Source of the DNA: Methylobacterium sp. Leaf91
GTDB lineage: Bacteria > Pseudomonadota > Alphaproteobacteria > Rhizobiales > Beijerinckiaceae
Direction: 5' to 3'
NCBI RefSeq assembly: GCF_001422815.1
Contig: NZ_LMMP01000049.1
Span: 64,851 to 128,850, forward strand
DNA length: 64,000 nt
Part shown: positions 44,577-53,749 of the stretch, in pieces
Numbering within the stretch: position 1 is the first letter of the stretch
How the letters are laid out: every line of letters begins with the position of its first letter
Made by a program: the position numbers and the translations under genes
The notes under the pieces: model-generated
The model's input: only the letters and a program-made list of their open reading frames with translations
The model's database searches: none
What the model was told of the DNA's origin: nothing

Positions 44577-45299
44577 ATGAGCGCCCCCGTCATCATCCTG
44601 GTCGAACCGCAGCTGGCCGAGAATATCGGCATGGTCGCCCGCGCCATGGCCAATTTCGGCCTCGCCGAACTCCGCCTCGTGGCCCCCAAGAACGGCTGGC
44701 CCAAGAAGGGCGTGCGGGAGGCCGCTTCAGGGGCGACGCATGTCCTCGACGGCGCCACCGTCTTCACCACCGTGCCGGAGGCCATCGCCGACCTGAACTA
44801 CCTCCTGGCCACCACGGCCCGCGAGCGCGGGCAGATGAAGCGCGCCTACGGTCCCGACGAGGCGATGACCGACATGGCCTCGCGGACGGCACAGCGCGTC
44901 GGCGTGATGTTCGGCCGCGAGCGGATCGGGCTGACCAACGACGAGGTGTCGCTGGCCGACGCCATCGTCACCTTTCCGGTCTCCCCGGACTTTCCGTCCC
45001 TCAACCTTGCCCAGGCGGTGCTCCTCGTCGGCTACGAATGGCGCAAGGCCTCGGGCCAGGCCCGGCTCCCCTTCACCGGCGAGATGCAATCTCCACCCGC
45101 CACACGCGAGGCGATGGCCTCCCTCGTCGCCAGCTTGGAAGCCAGTCTCGACGCGGGCGGATTCTACCCGCCGGAAAAGCGGGATGTCATCGCCCGCAAC
45201 ATGCGCGATATGCTGCATCGCATGGCAATGACCGAACAGGATGTCAGGACGTTTCGCGGGGCATTGCGGGCCCTGACCCGAACTAAGCCTTCAGGCTGA
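44577..45299 (+). CDS. trmJ: tRNA (cytidine/uridine-2'-O)-methyltransferase TrmJ
   Basis: A 240-residue SPOUT methyltransferase. MSAPVIILVEPQLAENIGMV, ARAMANFGLAELRLVAPKNG, then VGVMFGRERIGLTNDEVSLA and FPSLNLAQAVLLVGYEWRKA are the knot motifs of the TrmJ/TrmH branch, which methylates position 32 of tRNA. A helical C-terminal extension (about residues 175-240) matches TrmJ rather than the short TrmL. It is followed by the GGDEF-EAL gene. Confidence 0.93.
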   Translation: MSAPVIILVEPQLAENIGMVARAMANFGLAELRLVAPKNGWPKKGVREAASGATHVLDGATVFTTVPEAIADLNYLLATTARERGQMKRAYGPDEAMTDMASRTAQRVGVMFGRERIGLTNDEVSLADAIVTFPVSPDFPSLNLAQAVLLVGYEWRKASGQARLPFTGEMQSPPATREAMASLVASLEASLDAGGFYPPEKRDVIARNMRDMLHRMAMTEQDVRTFRGALRALTRTKPSG

Positions 45300-45346
45300 T
45301 AAATGTTATCAATCTAGTTGGTTCTTAACGCCTGCGCGACTTTTGC

Positions 45347-47710
45347 ATGCGAGTGTCGGGCGCCATGTGGAAGCATAGACTCAACGCCATCGGCGGCGAA
45401 TTCGTCTCGGTCGATCGGGAAAGGGCGTTTCAGGACGAGCGCTTTCCCGAGACCCTGCGCCATGCGCGCCTGATCTTTCTCTGCGCCATTCTCCTCAACA
45501 CGCTCTTCCTGCTCAGCGACTGGCGCTTCGCCGGTCAGATCCATTTCTGGGTCGCCGTACCCGCCCGTGCCGGTATCATCCTGCTGTCCCTCGCCAGCCT
45601 GCTGGCGACCTGGAAAGTCACCGGTTTCGGCAGGCTGCAGGGAGTGATGGTGACATGGGAGATCCTCGTCGCCGGATGCGTCGCGGTCCTGTGCTCGTCG
45701 CGATCCGACATCGCGCTCTTCGTGATGCTGCTGCTTCCGGCGATCTACATGATCGTCATGCCGACGCGCTTTCTCTGGAGCCTGACGACGAGCGCGATCG
45801 CCTCCACCGCGCTGGTGGCGGGCTATCTCCTGCCGCCGCCGATGCCGTCCACGGCCCTCGGCATCTGTCTCGCGGTCCTGTTGTCCAACGTCGCCACGCT
45901 GCTGTTCGTGGTGCGGTCGAACCGCCTGAGGCGTCTCGAATGGACCGCGACCCAGGCGGAGCGGCGCGCCAATGCGGAACTGGCGGAAAGCCGGCGCCTG
46001 TTCGAGACGATGTTCAAGGCAGCGCCGATTCCAATCGTGGTGTCGCGCGCCGATGACGGCCAGATCGTCGATGCCAACGACGCCGCGAGCTGTTTCTACG
46101 GACTCGACGACGGCGAAAAGCTGACCCGATACACAATACGCGATCTGGTCGACGGGCCGACCCGACGCGTGATCCAGGCGGAACTCGACCGGAGCGGAAC
46201 CGCCAGCGAGATCGAGATCGCCACGGGCGTCTCGGGCCGTGTACGCCGGGACGCCCTATTGTCGGCGGTCATCGTGGAGATGGACGGCGCGACCCGTGTG
46301 ATCTCCAGCCTCGTCGACATGACGAGCCGCAAGGCGGTGGAGGAGCGGATCCGCCTCGCCGCCCAGCGCGACGTCCTCACCGGTCTGCCGAACCGCGCCC
46401 TGTTCCAGACGACCCTCGACGCCGCGCTGAGCAAGGCGGAGGCATCCGGCCAGCGCGTCGGCCTCATCCTGATCGATCTCGATGCGTTCAAGGAGGTGAA
46501 CGACACCCTCGGCCACGATGCGGGCGATGCCCTGCTCAAGGAGGTCGCCCGGCGTCTCGGCAACATCATCGGCGAGCACGATCTCGTCGCCCGGCTCGGC
46601 GGCGACGAATTCGTCATCATCGCCCTGTGCGAGAAGGATCGCCATCAGCCGAGCCGGCGCATCCACGCCCTGTCCCGGGCGATCCTCGAAGTCCTGAAAC
46701 CGTCGATGGCCGTCTCGGGGCGTGTGGTCTCGCCGCGTGCCAGTCTCGGCCTCGCCCTGTTCCCGGAACACGCCGCCAATCCGACCGACCTCTTCACCAA
46801 TGCCGACCTCGCCCTCTACGCGGCCAAGGCGGCCGGGCGGAACCGGGCGACGCTGTTCGTCCCGGCGCTTCGGGCGGATATCGAGCACCGCGTCTCCGTC
46901 GCCCGCGAGATGCGGTCGGCCCTCGAAGTCGGCGGGCTGATTCCGTATTATCAACCGAAGATCGGCCTCGCCACGGGGGAGATCATCGGGTTCGAAGCCC
47001 TGGCGCGGTGGCAGCATCCGAGCCGCGGGCTCCTGGCACCCGCCAGCTTCTCGACCGTGTTCGACGACGCGGAGATCGGGGTCGCGGTCGGGACCGTCCT
47101 CGCGCGCCAGATCTTCGCCGATCTGGCAAGCTGGATCGCGCAAGGGTACGATCCCGGCCGGGTGTTCCTGAACCTGTCCTCGGCCCAGTTCGCCCAGGAG
47201 AACCTCGCCGAGAACCTGATCTCCGATCTGGCCGCCGTGGGCCTCTCCCATGACCGGATCGGCGTGGAGGTGACCGAAACGGTCCTGCTCGGCGGCCATG
47301 GCGACCGAGTCTCGGCGGTGCTGGCGAGCCTGCACAGCGCCGGTGTACGCGTGGCGCTCGACGATTTCGGAACCGGCTACGCGTCGCTGACCCACCTCAA
47401 GCAATATCCGGTGGACGAGATCAAGATCGACCGCAGCTTCGTGCGCGATCTGGAGCGGGACCCGAACGACGCCGCCATCGTCACGGCGGTGGTTCAATTG
47501 GGCCAGAGCCTCGGCCTCAACGTCACCGCCGAGGGCGTGGAGACGGAGGCGCAGGCGACCTTCCTGCGCGAACAGGGCTGCGCCTATGCGCAGGGCTATC
47601 TCTACAGCAAGCCCATGCCGCAGAGCCGGGTACCGTGGTTCCTGAAGCACCACGGCGGCGCTGTCGCGCAGCCGAAGAGAGGAGCCACCACCGAGCTCAA
47701 ATTCGCCTGA
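45347..47710 (+). CDS. Membrane GGDEF-EAL cyclic-di-GMP enzyme with PAS domain
   Basis: A 787-residue bifunctional protein. About six membrane helices fill residues 35-200. A PAS domain follows (LFETMFKAAPIPIVVSRADD, VDANDAASCFYG), then GGDEF (motif at residues 418-422, RLGGDEF) and EAL (Glu550-Ala-Leu552, FEALARW; DDFGTGYASLTHLKQYPVDE; AEGVETEAQ). Both catalytic motifs look intact, so it could make or degrade cyclic di-GMP. The inhibitory RxxD site is absent (GEHD before the GGDEF). The start at 45347 is taken; an ATG six codons later is an alternative. No partner is obvious. Confidence 0.93.
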   Translation: MRVSGAMWKHRLNAIGGEFVSVDRERAFQDERFPETLRHARLIFLCAILLNTLFLLSDWRFAGQIHFWVAVPARAGIILLSLASLLATWKVTGFGRLQGVMVTWEILVAGCVAVLCSSRSDIALFVMLLLPAIYMIVMPTRFLWSLTTSAIASTALVAGYLLPPPMPSTALGICLAVLLSNVATLLFVVRSNRLRRLEWTATQAERRANAELAESRRLFETMFKAAPIPIVVSRADDGQIVDANDAASCFYGLDDGEKLTRYTIRDLVDGPTRRVIQAELDRSGTASEIEIATGVSGRVRRDALLSAVIVEMDGATRVISSLVDMTSRKAVEERIRLAAQRDVLTGLPNRALFQTTLDAALSKAEASGQRVGLILIDLDAFKEVNDTLGHDAGDALLKEVARRLGNIIGEHDLVARLGGDEFVIIALCEKDRHQPSRRIHALSRAILEVLKPSMAVSGRVVSPRASLGLALFPEHAANPTDLFTNADLALYAAKAAGRNRATLFVPALRADIEHRVSVAREMRSALEVGGLIPYYQPKIGLATGEIIGFEALARWQHPSRGLLAPASFSTVFDDAEIGVAVGTVLARQIFADLASWIAQGYDPGRVFLNLSSAQFAQENLAENLISDLAAVGLSHDRIGVEVTETVLLGGHGDRVSAVLASLHSAGVRVALDDFGTGYASLTHLKQYPVDEIKIDRSFVRDLERDPNDAAIVTAVVQLGQSLGLNVTAEGVETEAQATFLREQGCAYAQGYLYSKPMPQSRVPWFLKHHGGAVAQPKRGATTELKFA

Positions 47711-49009
47711 TTAGGCGTCGACCTGATCCAGCGCCTGGGCGATATCGGCGATGAGATCCTCGGCATTTTCGAGACCGATGGAGAGACGGACGGTCTCGGG
47801 GCCGACCAATGCCGCCGCCTTGTCGGCATCGCTCAGCTGGCGGTGCGTCGTGGTGGCCGGGTGGATTGCCAGGGATTTGATCTCGCCGATATTCACGAGA
47901 TGCGAGACGAGCTCCAGGCTCATGATGAACTTCACGGCCGCGGGCTGGCCGCCCTTCAGCGCGAAGGTGAAGATGGAGCCCGGCCCATCGGGCACGTAGC
48001 GGGCGGCCAGTTCCTCGCCCGTCTGGCCGGGCAGCGCCGGATAGCTCACCCATGCCACCGCCGGGTGGTCCTTGAGGAAGGTGGCGACGGCCTTCGCATT
48101 CTCGCAATGCCGCTTCATCCGCAACGGCAGGGTCTCGATGCCGGTGAGCGTCAGGAAGGCGTTCATCGGGGACAGGCCGGGACCGAGATCGCGCAGGCCG
48201 AAGAGTCGACAGGCGACCGCGAAGCTGAAATCGGGGAATCGGTCCGAGACGACGAGGCCATCGTAATCGGCCCAGGGCTCGGTGATGAGGTTGTAGCGCC
48301 CCTCCGCCGCCGGCCAATCGAAGGTCCCGGCATCGCAGATGATGCCGCCGATGGTCTGGCCGGACCCGCCGAGGAACTTCGAGGTCGAGTGGAACACGAT
48401 GTCGGCCCCGTGCTCGATGGGCCGGATCAGCGCCGGGGAGGCGAGGGTGTTGTCCACCACCAGCGGCAAGTTGTGCCGCTTGGCCACTTCGGCGATGCCG
48501 GCGATGTCCATCACCGTGGCGCAGGGATTGACGATCGACTCGCAGACGATGGCCTTCGTCTCCGGCGTGATCGCGGCCTCGAAATCGGCCGGCGTCAGGC
48601 CCTTGGCGAAGAGCGGCTCGAGGTCGTAGCGCGCATCGAGCCGGTTCATCAGCCCGAGCGAGCCGCCGAACAGGCGCGGCGAGGCGACATAGGCATCCCC
48701 GCTCTTCATCAACGTCATCAGCACGAGGAGGAGGGCGGACTGGCCCGACGAGACGGCCACGGCGGCCCTGGCGCCCTCAAGGGCGGCGACCCGGCGCTCC
48801 AGGGCGGCCACAGTGGGGTTCGAGCCGCGCGAATAGGAGAAGCCGGTGCGCCGCATGGCGAAGATGTCGGCAGCCTGCTCAGTGGATTCGAACACGAAGC
48901 CGTTGGTGAAGTAGATCGGCTGGACGCGCGCGCCCGTGGCGGGGTCGGGTGCCGCGCCGGCATGGACGGCCTGGGTGGCGAAGCGGAGCGGGCGGGTCTC
49001 GGTGGCCAT
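47711..49009 (-). CDS. O-acetyl/O-succinylhomoserine sulfhydrylase (Cys/Met metabolism PLP enzyme), paralogue 1
   Basis: A 432-residue PLP enzyme of the trans-sulfuration family. TQAVHAGAAPDPATGARVQP and YSRGSNPTVAALERRVAALE are followed by the PLP lysine 211 in GADIVFHSTSKFLGG and the end region AIHPATTTHRQLSDADK with VRLSIGLENAEDLI. It should make homocysteine from sulfide and an acylated homoserine; whether it is MetY (acetyl) or MetZ (succinyl) cannot be told by eye. It shares its direction with a similar gene downstream in the coordinates (49553-50833), with a receiver gene between them. Confidence 0.88.
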   Translation of the reverse strand: MATETRPLRFATQAVHAGAAPDPATGARVQPIYFTNGFVFESTEQAADIFAMRRTGFSYSRGSNPTVAALERRVAALEGARAAVAVSSGQSALLLVLMTLMKSGDAYVASPRLFGGSLGLMNRLDARYDLEPLFAKGLTPADFEAAITPETKAIVCESIVNPCATVMDIAGIAEVAKRHNLPLVVDNTLASPALIRPIEHGADIVFHSTSKFLGGSGQTIGGIICDAGTFDWPAAEGRYNLITEPWADYDGLVVSDRFPDFSFAVACRLFGLRDLGPGLSPMNAFLTLTGIETLPLRMKRHCENAKAVATFLKDHPAVAWVSYPALPGQTGEELAARYVPDGPGSIFTFALKGGQPAAVKFIMSLELVSHLVNIGEIKSLAIHPATTTHRQLSDADKAAALVGPETVRLSIGLENAEDLIADIAQALDQVDA

Positions 49010-49044
49010 GATGGGCGTCGCGATCTTCGAAAGAGGTGGCGGGG

Positions 49045-49443
49045 TCAGGCAGCGCGCCTGGCGAAGGCCCGCAATGTCCGGACCAGGGTGTTGGGCGCGT
49101 AGGGCTTCGGGATGAAGCGCGCGCCCTCGGGCATGTCGTGCGGGCCGGGCGTGCCCATGCCGGACACGACGAGGACCGGGATGGTCGGCCAGCGATGGGC
49201 GACGAGGCGGGCCAAGGCGAACCCGTCCATGGAGCCCTGCGGCATGTCCACGTCGGTCATCAGCAGGTCGATCTCCTCGTTGCGTTCGAGGATGGTGAGC
49301 GCCTTGTCGGCCTGCGGCGCTTCGAGGACGCGGAACCCCGCATCGACCAGGGTATCGGCCGCCTCCATCAGGAGAAGGCCGTCGTCTTCGACGACAAGGA
49401 TGACCGGGGGCTCGCCGGAAGTCTCGAAAGGATCATGCGTCAT
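49045..49443 (-). CDS. Single-domain response regulator
   Basis: A 132-residue CheY-like receiver with no output domain. The acidic pair is in VVEDDGLLLMEAAD, the phospho-acceptor Asp in DLLMTDVDMPQGSMDGFALA, the conserved Ser/Thr in VLVVSGMGTP, and the Lys in ARFIPKPYAPNTLVRTL. It resembles stand-alone receivers that accept phosphate from hybrid kinases in Hyphomicrobiales. It lies between two sulfhydrylase genes on the same strand; a functional link to them is not supported. Confidence 0.9.
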   Translation of the reverse strand: MTHDPFETSGEPPVILVVEDDGLLLMEAADTLVDAGFRVLEAPQADKALTILERNEEIDLLMTDVDMPQGSMDGFALARLVAHRWPTIPVLVVSGMGTPGPHDMPEGARFIPKPYAPNTLVRTLRAFARRAA

Positions 49444-49552
49444 GCAATGCGAACGATCTCGATGGAGGAATGGTTCGCGGGGTAGTCCCGACGCCGCCGA
49501 GGGTCAACCCGGGGGCGTCGGGCCGGGATCGCGCCCAGGCCTGCCAGCAAAA

Positions 49553-50833
49553 TCAAGCGCTTAACGCCGCGTCGAGATCCTCGATCAGATCCGCCGGGTC
49601 CTCGATGCCGATGGAGAGGCGCACCACTTCAGGCCCGGCGCCGGCCGCGGATTTCTGCGCGTCGGTGAGCTGGCGGTGGGTGGTGGAGGCCGGGTGGATC
49701 ACCAGCGAGCGGGTGTCGCCGATATTCGCCACATGGGAGAACAGCTGGAGATTGGCCACCAGCTTCACGCCGGCCTCGTAGCCGCCCTTGAGGCCGATGG
49801 TGAAGACCGAGCCGGAGCCGAGCGGCGTGTAGCGCCGGGCGAGCTGGTGGTACTTGTCCGTCTCCAGCCCCGGATAGCTCACCCATTCCACCGCCGGATG
49901 GGCGTTGAGATGGGTCGCGATCTCGAGCGCGTTGTCGCAATGGCGCTGCATCCGCAGCGGCAGGGTCTCGATGCCGTTGAGGATGAGGAAGGCGTTGAAT
50001 GGCGAGAGCGCCGGGCCGAGATCGCGCAGACCCAGCACCCGGATGGCGATGGCGAAGCCGAAATTGCCGAAGGTCTCGGAGAGGACCATGCCGGAATATT
50101 CCGGGCGCGGCTGCGACAGCATCGGGTAGCGGTCGTCGCCGGCCCAGGCGAAGGTGCCGCCATCGACCACGAGGCCGCCGATGGAATTGCCGTGGCCGCC
50201 GAGGAACTTGGTGGCCGAATGCACGACGATGTCGGCCCCGTGCTCGAAGGGGCGGATCAGGTACGGCGTCGCCATGGTGTTGTCGACGATGAGCGGGATC
50301 TTGTGGCGCCGGGCGATCACCGACAGGGCGGCGATGTCGGTGATGACCCCGCCCGGATTGGCGATGGATTCACAGAAGATCGCCTTGGTGCGCGGCGTGA
50401 TGGCCCGCTCGAACGAATCCGGGTCGTCCGTATCGGCCCAGACCACGTTCCAGCCGAAGCTCTTGTAGGAATGGTTGAACTGGTTGATCGAGCCGCCATA
50501 GAGCTTGTTGGCCGCGATGAACTCGTCGCCCGGCTGCATCAGCGCATGCATGGTGAGGAGCTCGGCCGCGTGGCCCGAGGCCACCGCCACGGCGGCGGTG
50601 CCGCCTTCCAGCGCCGCGATGCGCTCTTCCAGCACCGCGTTGGTGGGGTTGGTGATGCGCGAATAGATGTTGCCGAAGGCCTGCAGCCCGAACAGCGAGG
50701 CGGCGTGGTCCACGTCGTCGAACACGAAGGACGTGGTCTGGTAGATCGGCGTGGCCCGCGCACCCGTGGTGGCATCGGGAGCGGCGCCGGCATGGATCGC
50801 CAGCGTGTTGAAGCCTGGGATACGGTCGGTCAT
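49553..50833 (-). CDS. metY: O-acetylhomoserine aminocarboxypropyltransferase (MetY-like), paralogue 2
   Basis: A 426-residue PLP enzyme closely related in motif order to the one at 47711-49009. It has FNTLAIHAGAAPDATTGARA, YSRITNPTNAVLEERIAALE, CESIANPGGVITDI, PLP lysine 209 in ADIVVHSATKFLGG, NFGFAIAIRVLGLRDLGPAL, and HPASTTHRQLTDAQKSAAGA. It should convert O-acetylhomoserine and sulfide to homocysteine. The ATG at 50833 has GGAG seven bases upstream; the GTG directly before it is in frame but less likely. A sigma-70-like promoter and a potentially structured leader of about 100 bases precede it. Confidence 0.92.
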   Translation of the reverse strand: MTDRIPGFNTLAIHAGAAPDATTGARATPIYQTTSFVFDDVDHAASLFGLQAFGNIYSRITNPTNAVLEERIAALEGGTAAVAVASGHAAELLTMHALMQPGDEFIAANKLYGGSINQFNHSYKSFGWNVVWADTDDPDSFERAITPRTKAIFCESIANPGGVITDIAALSVIARRHKIPLIVDNTMATPYLIRPFEHGADIVVHSATKFLGGHGNSIGGLVVDGGTFAWAGDDRYPMLSQPRPEYSGMVLSETFGNFGFAIAIRVLGLRDLGPALSPFNAFLILNGIETLPLRMQRHCDNALEIATHLNAHPAVEWVSYPGLETDKYHQLARRYTPLGSGSVFTIGLKGGYEAGVKLVANLQLFSHVANIGDTRSLVIHPASTTHRQLTDAQKSAAGAGPEVVRLSIGIEDPADLIEDLDAALSA

Positions 50834-50941
50834 CACTTACTCCGGGGGCCGGCGGGCACGCACTGGACGTCGTTCTAGCGCCTGTGCCGGGCCAGACGGA
50901 AGAGGAGCCACGCCCCCGTTCCGCTTAAACGAACAGAAGTT

Positions 50942-50971
50942 CTTTATGGCGGACGATGCGCGCGGGTCAAG
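50942..50971 (-). promoter_or_regulatory. Promoter candidate for metY
   Basis: On the minus strand TTGACC, 18 bases, TAAAGA. Transcription would start near 50935, leaving a leader of roughly 100 bases to the ATG at 50833. Confidence 0.45.
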
Positions 50972-51005
50972 GGTGGGCGATGTCGCGAGGGGGGAAGATC
51001 ACCCC

Positions 51006-51119
51006 CGTCATCCCGGGGCTGCGCAGCAGAGCCCGGGATCCAGAACCGCGAACCCTTATCCAGCGAAGGCCGTCACCGCGTCTGGATCCTGGGCTCGCCT
51101 GTGGCGCCCCAGGATGACG
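51006..51119. repeat. Intergenic palindromic repeat, family C copy 3
   Basis: Left arm ATCCCGGG...CCCGGGAT with inner CTGC-GCA-GCAG, right arm ATCCTGGG...CCCAGGAT. The inner stem differs from copy 1 (CCGC-GCA-GCGG) on both sides. It lies between metY and the DUF3140 gene. Confidence 0.9.
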
Positions 51120-51219
51120 GCGCGGGCGCCGACACCTCGTGACCATTCGCCCCTCCGACCCCGAGGAACCCGCCCCGTGCCTTCCGCTTGACCCAGTCCC
51201 GATGCGACGGAGGCGAACG

Positions 51220-51567
51220 GTGAGCAAGGACGACCACGACGAGACCTGGCGCGCGTTCAAGGAGGCGGTGAACATGACGCCCGCCGCCCTGGAGACATTT
51301 CTCGACAGCGAGCAGAGCCGCTCGGTCGGGCAGAAGAAGGACGGCGCGTCCGAATCCACCGGCCACGCCTCCGGCCGCCGCATCGTCGCGATCCTGAAGG
51401 CCAAGAAGGCCGATCTCACCGACGACGATTACGCCCACATGCGCAAGGTCACCGGCTACGTGAACCGCCACCTCAAACAGGGCGGCCCGGAGGACAAGGA
51501 CGCAGTGGAGGACTCGCCCTGGCGTCTCTCGCTGATGAACTGGGGCCACGACCCGCTGAAGACATAA
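51220..51567 (+). CDS. DUF3140 protein
   Basis: A 115-residue cytosolic protein from a GTG with GGAGG six bases upstream. WRAFKEAVNMTPAALETFLD, then SEQSRSVGQKKDGASESTGH, GRRIVAILKAKKADLTDDDY, HMRKVTGYVNRHLKQGG and the C-terminal WRLSLMNWGHDP match the DUF3140 pattern of small basic proteins with unknown role. The preceding in-frame codons look non-coding. Confidence 0.8.
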   Translation: MSKDDHDETWRAFKEAVNMTPAALETFLDSEQSRSVGQKKDGASESTGHASGRRIVAILKAKKADLTDDDYAHMRKVTGYVNRHLKQGGPEDKDAVEDSPWRLSLMNWGHDPLKT

Positions 51568-51610
51568 AGGGTGAGTGCTGTCGCGAGGAGCGGGAGCCTC
51601 GTGCGAGCGT

Positions 51611-51736
51611 CCCTCCCCCCTCTGTGGGGGAGGGTGGTCGCGGAGCGACCGGGAGAGGGGGCAACGCGTCCGAATAGGGCGCTCCCCTCATCCGACCCGC
51701 TGACGCGGGCCACCTTCTCCCGCAGAGGGGAGAAGG
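51611..51736. repeat. Intergenic palindromic repeat, family B copy 1
   Basis: Begins CCCTCCCCCCTCTGTGGGGG and ends TTCTCCCGCAGAGGGGAGAA. Inner hairpins are GGTCGC-GGA-GCGACC and CCCGC-TGAC-GCGGG. A second copy at 56311-56438 differs by paired changes in both hairpins. Confidence 0.9.
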
Positions 51737-51805
51737 AGAACCGCAGGAACGATCCTGCACGAATTCGCATGGCACTCGGCCCCGCCTGCGGTTATAGCGC
51801 CGCAC

Positions 51806-53089
51806 ATGCTCCAGCCCGCTCCGCCCCCTCCCGTTCCCGCCGCGCGGATCCTCATCGCCAGCTTCGTCGGCACGGCGATCGAGTTCTACGATTTCTACGT
51901 CTACGCCACGGCCGCCGCCCTGGTGATCGGGCCGATCTTCTTCTCGGCCGACGATCCCTCGGTGCAGACGCTGGCGGCCTTCGCCACCTTCTCCATCGCC
52001 TTCATCGCGCGGCCGCTGGGGGCGGCGTTCTTCGGGCATTTCGGCGACAGGGTCGGGCGCAAGGCGACGCTGGTGGCTTCGTTGATGATCATGGGCCTCT
52101 CCACCGTGCTCATCGGCTGCCTGCCGACCTATGCCACCGCCGGATGGTGGGCGCCCTTCGCGCTCTGCGTCCTGCGCTTCGGCCAGGGCATCGGCTTTGG
52201 CGGCGAATGGGGCGGCGCGGCCCTGCTGGCGGTGGAGAACGCCCCGCCGGGGCGACGCGCCCTCTACGGCATCTTCCCGCAGCTCGGCGCGCCGGTGGGC
52301 TTCATCACCGCCAATCTGGGCTTCCTCGGCCTCGCGCTGGCCCTGACCCCGGCCGATTTCCAGGCCTGGGGCTGGCGCATCCCGTTCCTCGCCTCCGCCG
52401 TGCTCGTGGGCGTCGGCCTCTATGTCCGCCTGAAGCTGACCGAGACCCCGGTCTTCAAGGCCGCCATGGAGAAGGCCCCGCCCGAGCGCGTGCCACTGGC
52501 CACCATCTTCACGAAATACATCAAGGCGACGCTGCTCGGCACCTTCGCCATGGTGGCCTGCTACGCGGTGTTCTACCTCTCCACCGTCTTCGCGCTCAGC
52601 TACGGCGTCTCGAAACTCGGCTTCGACCGGCCGACCTTCCTGCTGTTCGAATGCGTGGCCGTGCTGTTCATGGCCCTCGGCATCCCGCTCTCGGGCTGGG
52701 CCGCCGACCGCTACGGCCGCCGCCCCGTCCTCCTCACCGGCCTCGCCTTCACCGCCTCGCTCGGCCTGCTCCTCGGCCCGATGCTGGGAAGCGGGCAGGG
52801 CGGCCTGGTGCTCGGCTTCCTGTGTCTGGGCCTCTTCGCCATGGGTTGGCTGTTCGGCCCCATGGGCGCGCTGCTGCCCGAACTCTTCCCCACCCGCGTC
52901 CGCTACACCGGCGCCTCGGTGACCTACAACCTCGCCGGCATTCTGGGCGCCTCCGCCGCGCCGTATCTGGCGCAGCGGCTGAGTGAGTGGGGCGGGATCG
53001 GTTGGGTTGGGTTGTATCTGGCTGTGGCGGCTGGAGTTAGCTTTATGGCTGTGGCGTTGATGGAGGAAACGGGAACACGGCGACTTTAA
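51806..53089 (+). CDS. MFS transporter, metabolite:H+ symporter (MHS) family
   Basis: A 427-residue protein with twelve predicted membrane helices. The MHS-type first helix ends in AIEFYDFYVYATAAALVIGP. The loop 2-3 motif is GHFGDRVGRKATLVASLMIM, followed by RFGQGIGFGGEWGGAALLAV. A second RxxGRRP-type loop (WAADRYGRRPVLLTG) and LPELFPTRVRYTGASVTYNL near helix 11 are also family features shared with ProP, KgtP and ShiA. It should import a small organic acid or osmolyte with protons; the substrate cannot be told from sequence. The next gene begins an AT-rich island. Confidence 0.92.
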   Translation: MLQPAPPPPVPAARILIASFVGTAIEFYDFYVYATAAALVIGPIFFSADDPSVQTLAAFATFSIAFIARPLGAAFFGHFGDRVGRKATLVASLMIMGLSTVLIGCLPTYATAGWWAPFALCVLRFGQGIGFGGEWGGAALLAVENAPPGRRALYGIFPQLGAPVGFITANLGFLGLALALTPADFQAWGWRIPFLASAVLVGVGLYVRLKLTETPVFKAAMEKAPPERVPLATIFTKYIKATLLGTFAMVACYAVFYLSTVFALSYGVSKLGFDRPTFLLFECVAVLFMALGIPLSGWAADRYGRRPVLLTGLAFTASLGLLLGPMLGSGQGGLVLGFLCLGLFAMGWLFGPMGALLPELFPTRVRYTGASVTYNLAGILGASAAPYLAQRLSEWGGIGWVGLYLAVAAGVSFMAVALMEETGTRRL

Positions 53090-53254
53090 CTTTCGATTGT
53101 CTGATACGGTTTTCAGTCCAGTGTGCAAACCACGGACCCATACACGCATCAGTAGAAATTAACGGTTTGTACACCAAGTCGCGTTAAGCATTCTAACTAT
53201 CTTTAGTATGCGTGATGGCGACCAGTACGGTGCGCTGCGACCAAGAGAAACGAC

Positions 53255-53683
53255 ATGACCGCAATCGGACTTGGAAGTCTGTCGGCTTCGCAAACCAAAT
53301 TTGCACCGAAGGCTGACGTCTCTAGTGAACGCCAAAAACTCCAGGCGGGCGTGGAGAAGCAGTTCGGGCAGACTTTGAGCAAACCACACATCAGTGAGTT
53401 TGCACCCGTCGAGCCGACAAGCGGCAATCAACACTTATGGAATAATGTTGACTATGTAAAGTATTTTGCCGATTTTGAAGGGACTGTTGCTGAAGGGGCT
53501 ATACAAGACTACCAACAATCGATGGATGATCTACGATCACTGACGAAAAATAACGGAGATGCTGACAGTGCAAATATAAAAGAAAGATTAGAGAAAATTC
53601 GATTAATCATTGAGGCTTACAAAAACGAGTCTAGAGATCGCATCAATGGCTCTTCTAGACTCGAAGTAAATTTTTCAGCTTAA
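53255..53683 (+). CDS. Hypothetical protein in AT-rich island
   Basis: A 142-residue soluble protein, MTAIGLGSLSASQTKFAPKA onwards, with a helical C-terminal half (DYQQSMDDLRSLTKNNGDAD, KERLEKIRLIIEAYKNESRD). No family is recognised. The DNA is much richer in A and T than its surroundings and codon use differs accordingly, suggesting recent transfer. It converges with the RTX gene; a short hairpin AGCCA-AACATA-TGGCT (53730-53745) lies between the two stops. Confidence 0.55.
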   Translation: MTAIGLGSLSASQTKFAPKADVSSERQKLQAGVEKQFGQTLSKPHISEFAPVEPTSGNQHLWNNVDYVKYFADFEGTVAEGAIQDYQQSMDDLRSLTKNNGDADSANIKERLEKIRLIIEAYKNESRDRINGSSRLEVNFSA

Positions 53684-53749
53684 ATATTTATTCGTCCCGA
53701 GGCGCACACCCGAATCTTTGATTAGGTTGAGCCAAACATATGGCTGAGC

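Noticed and set aside
50834..50971. SAM-II or SAM/SAH riboswitch before metY
   Set aside because: The leader can fold, but the conserved pseudoknot bases of those riboswitches are not seen by eye.
51473..53149. Minus-strand open frame of 558 codons opposite the MHS transporter
   Set aside because: Glu/Arg/Gly-rich antisense translation, passes through a repeat element and has no motif.
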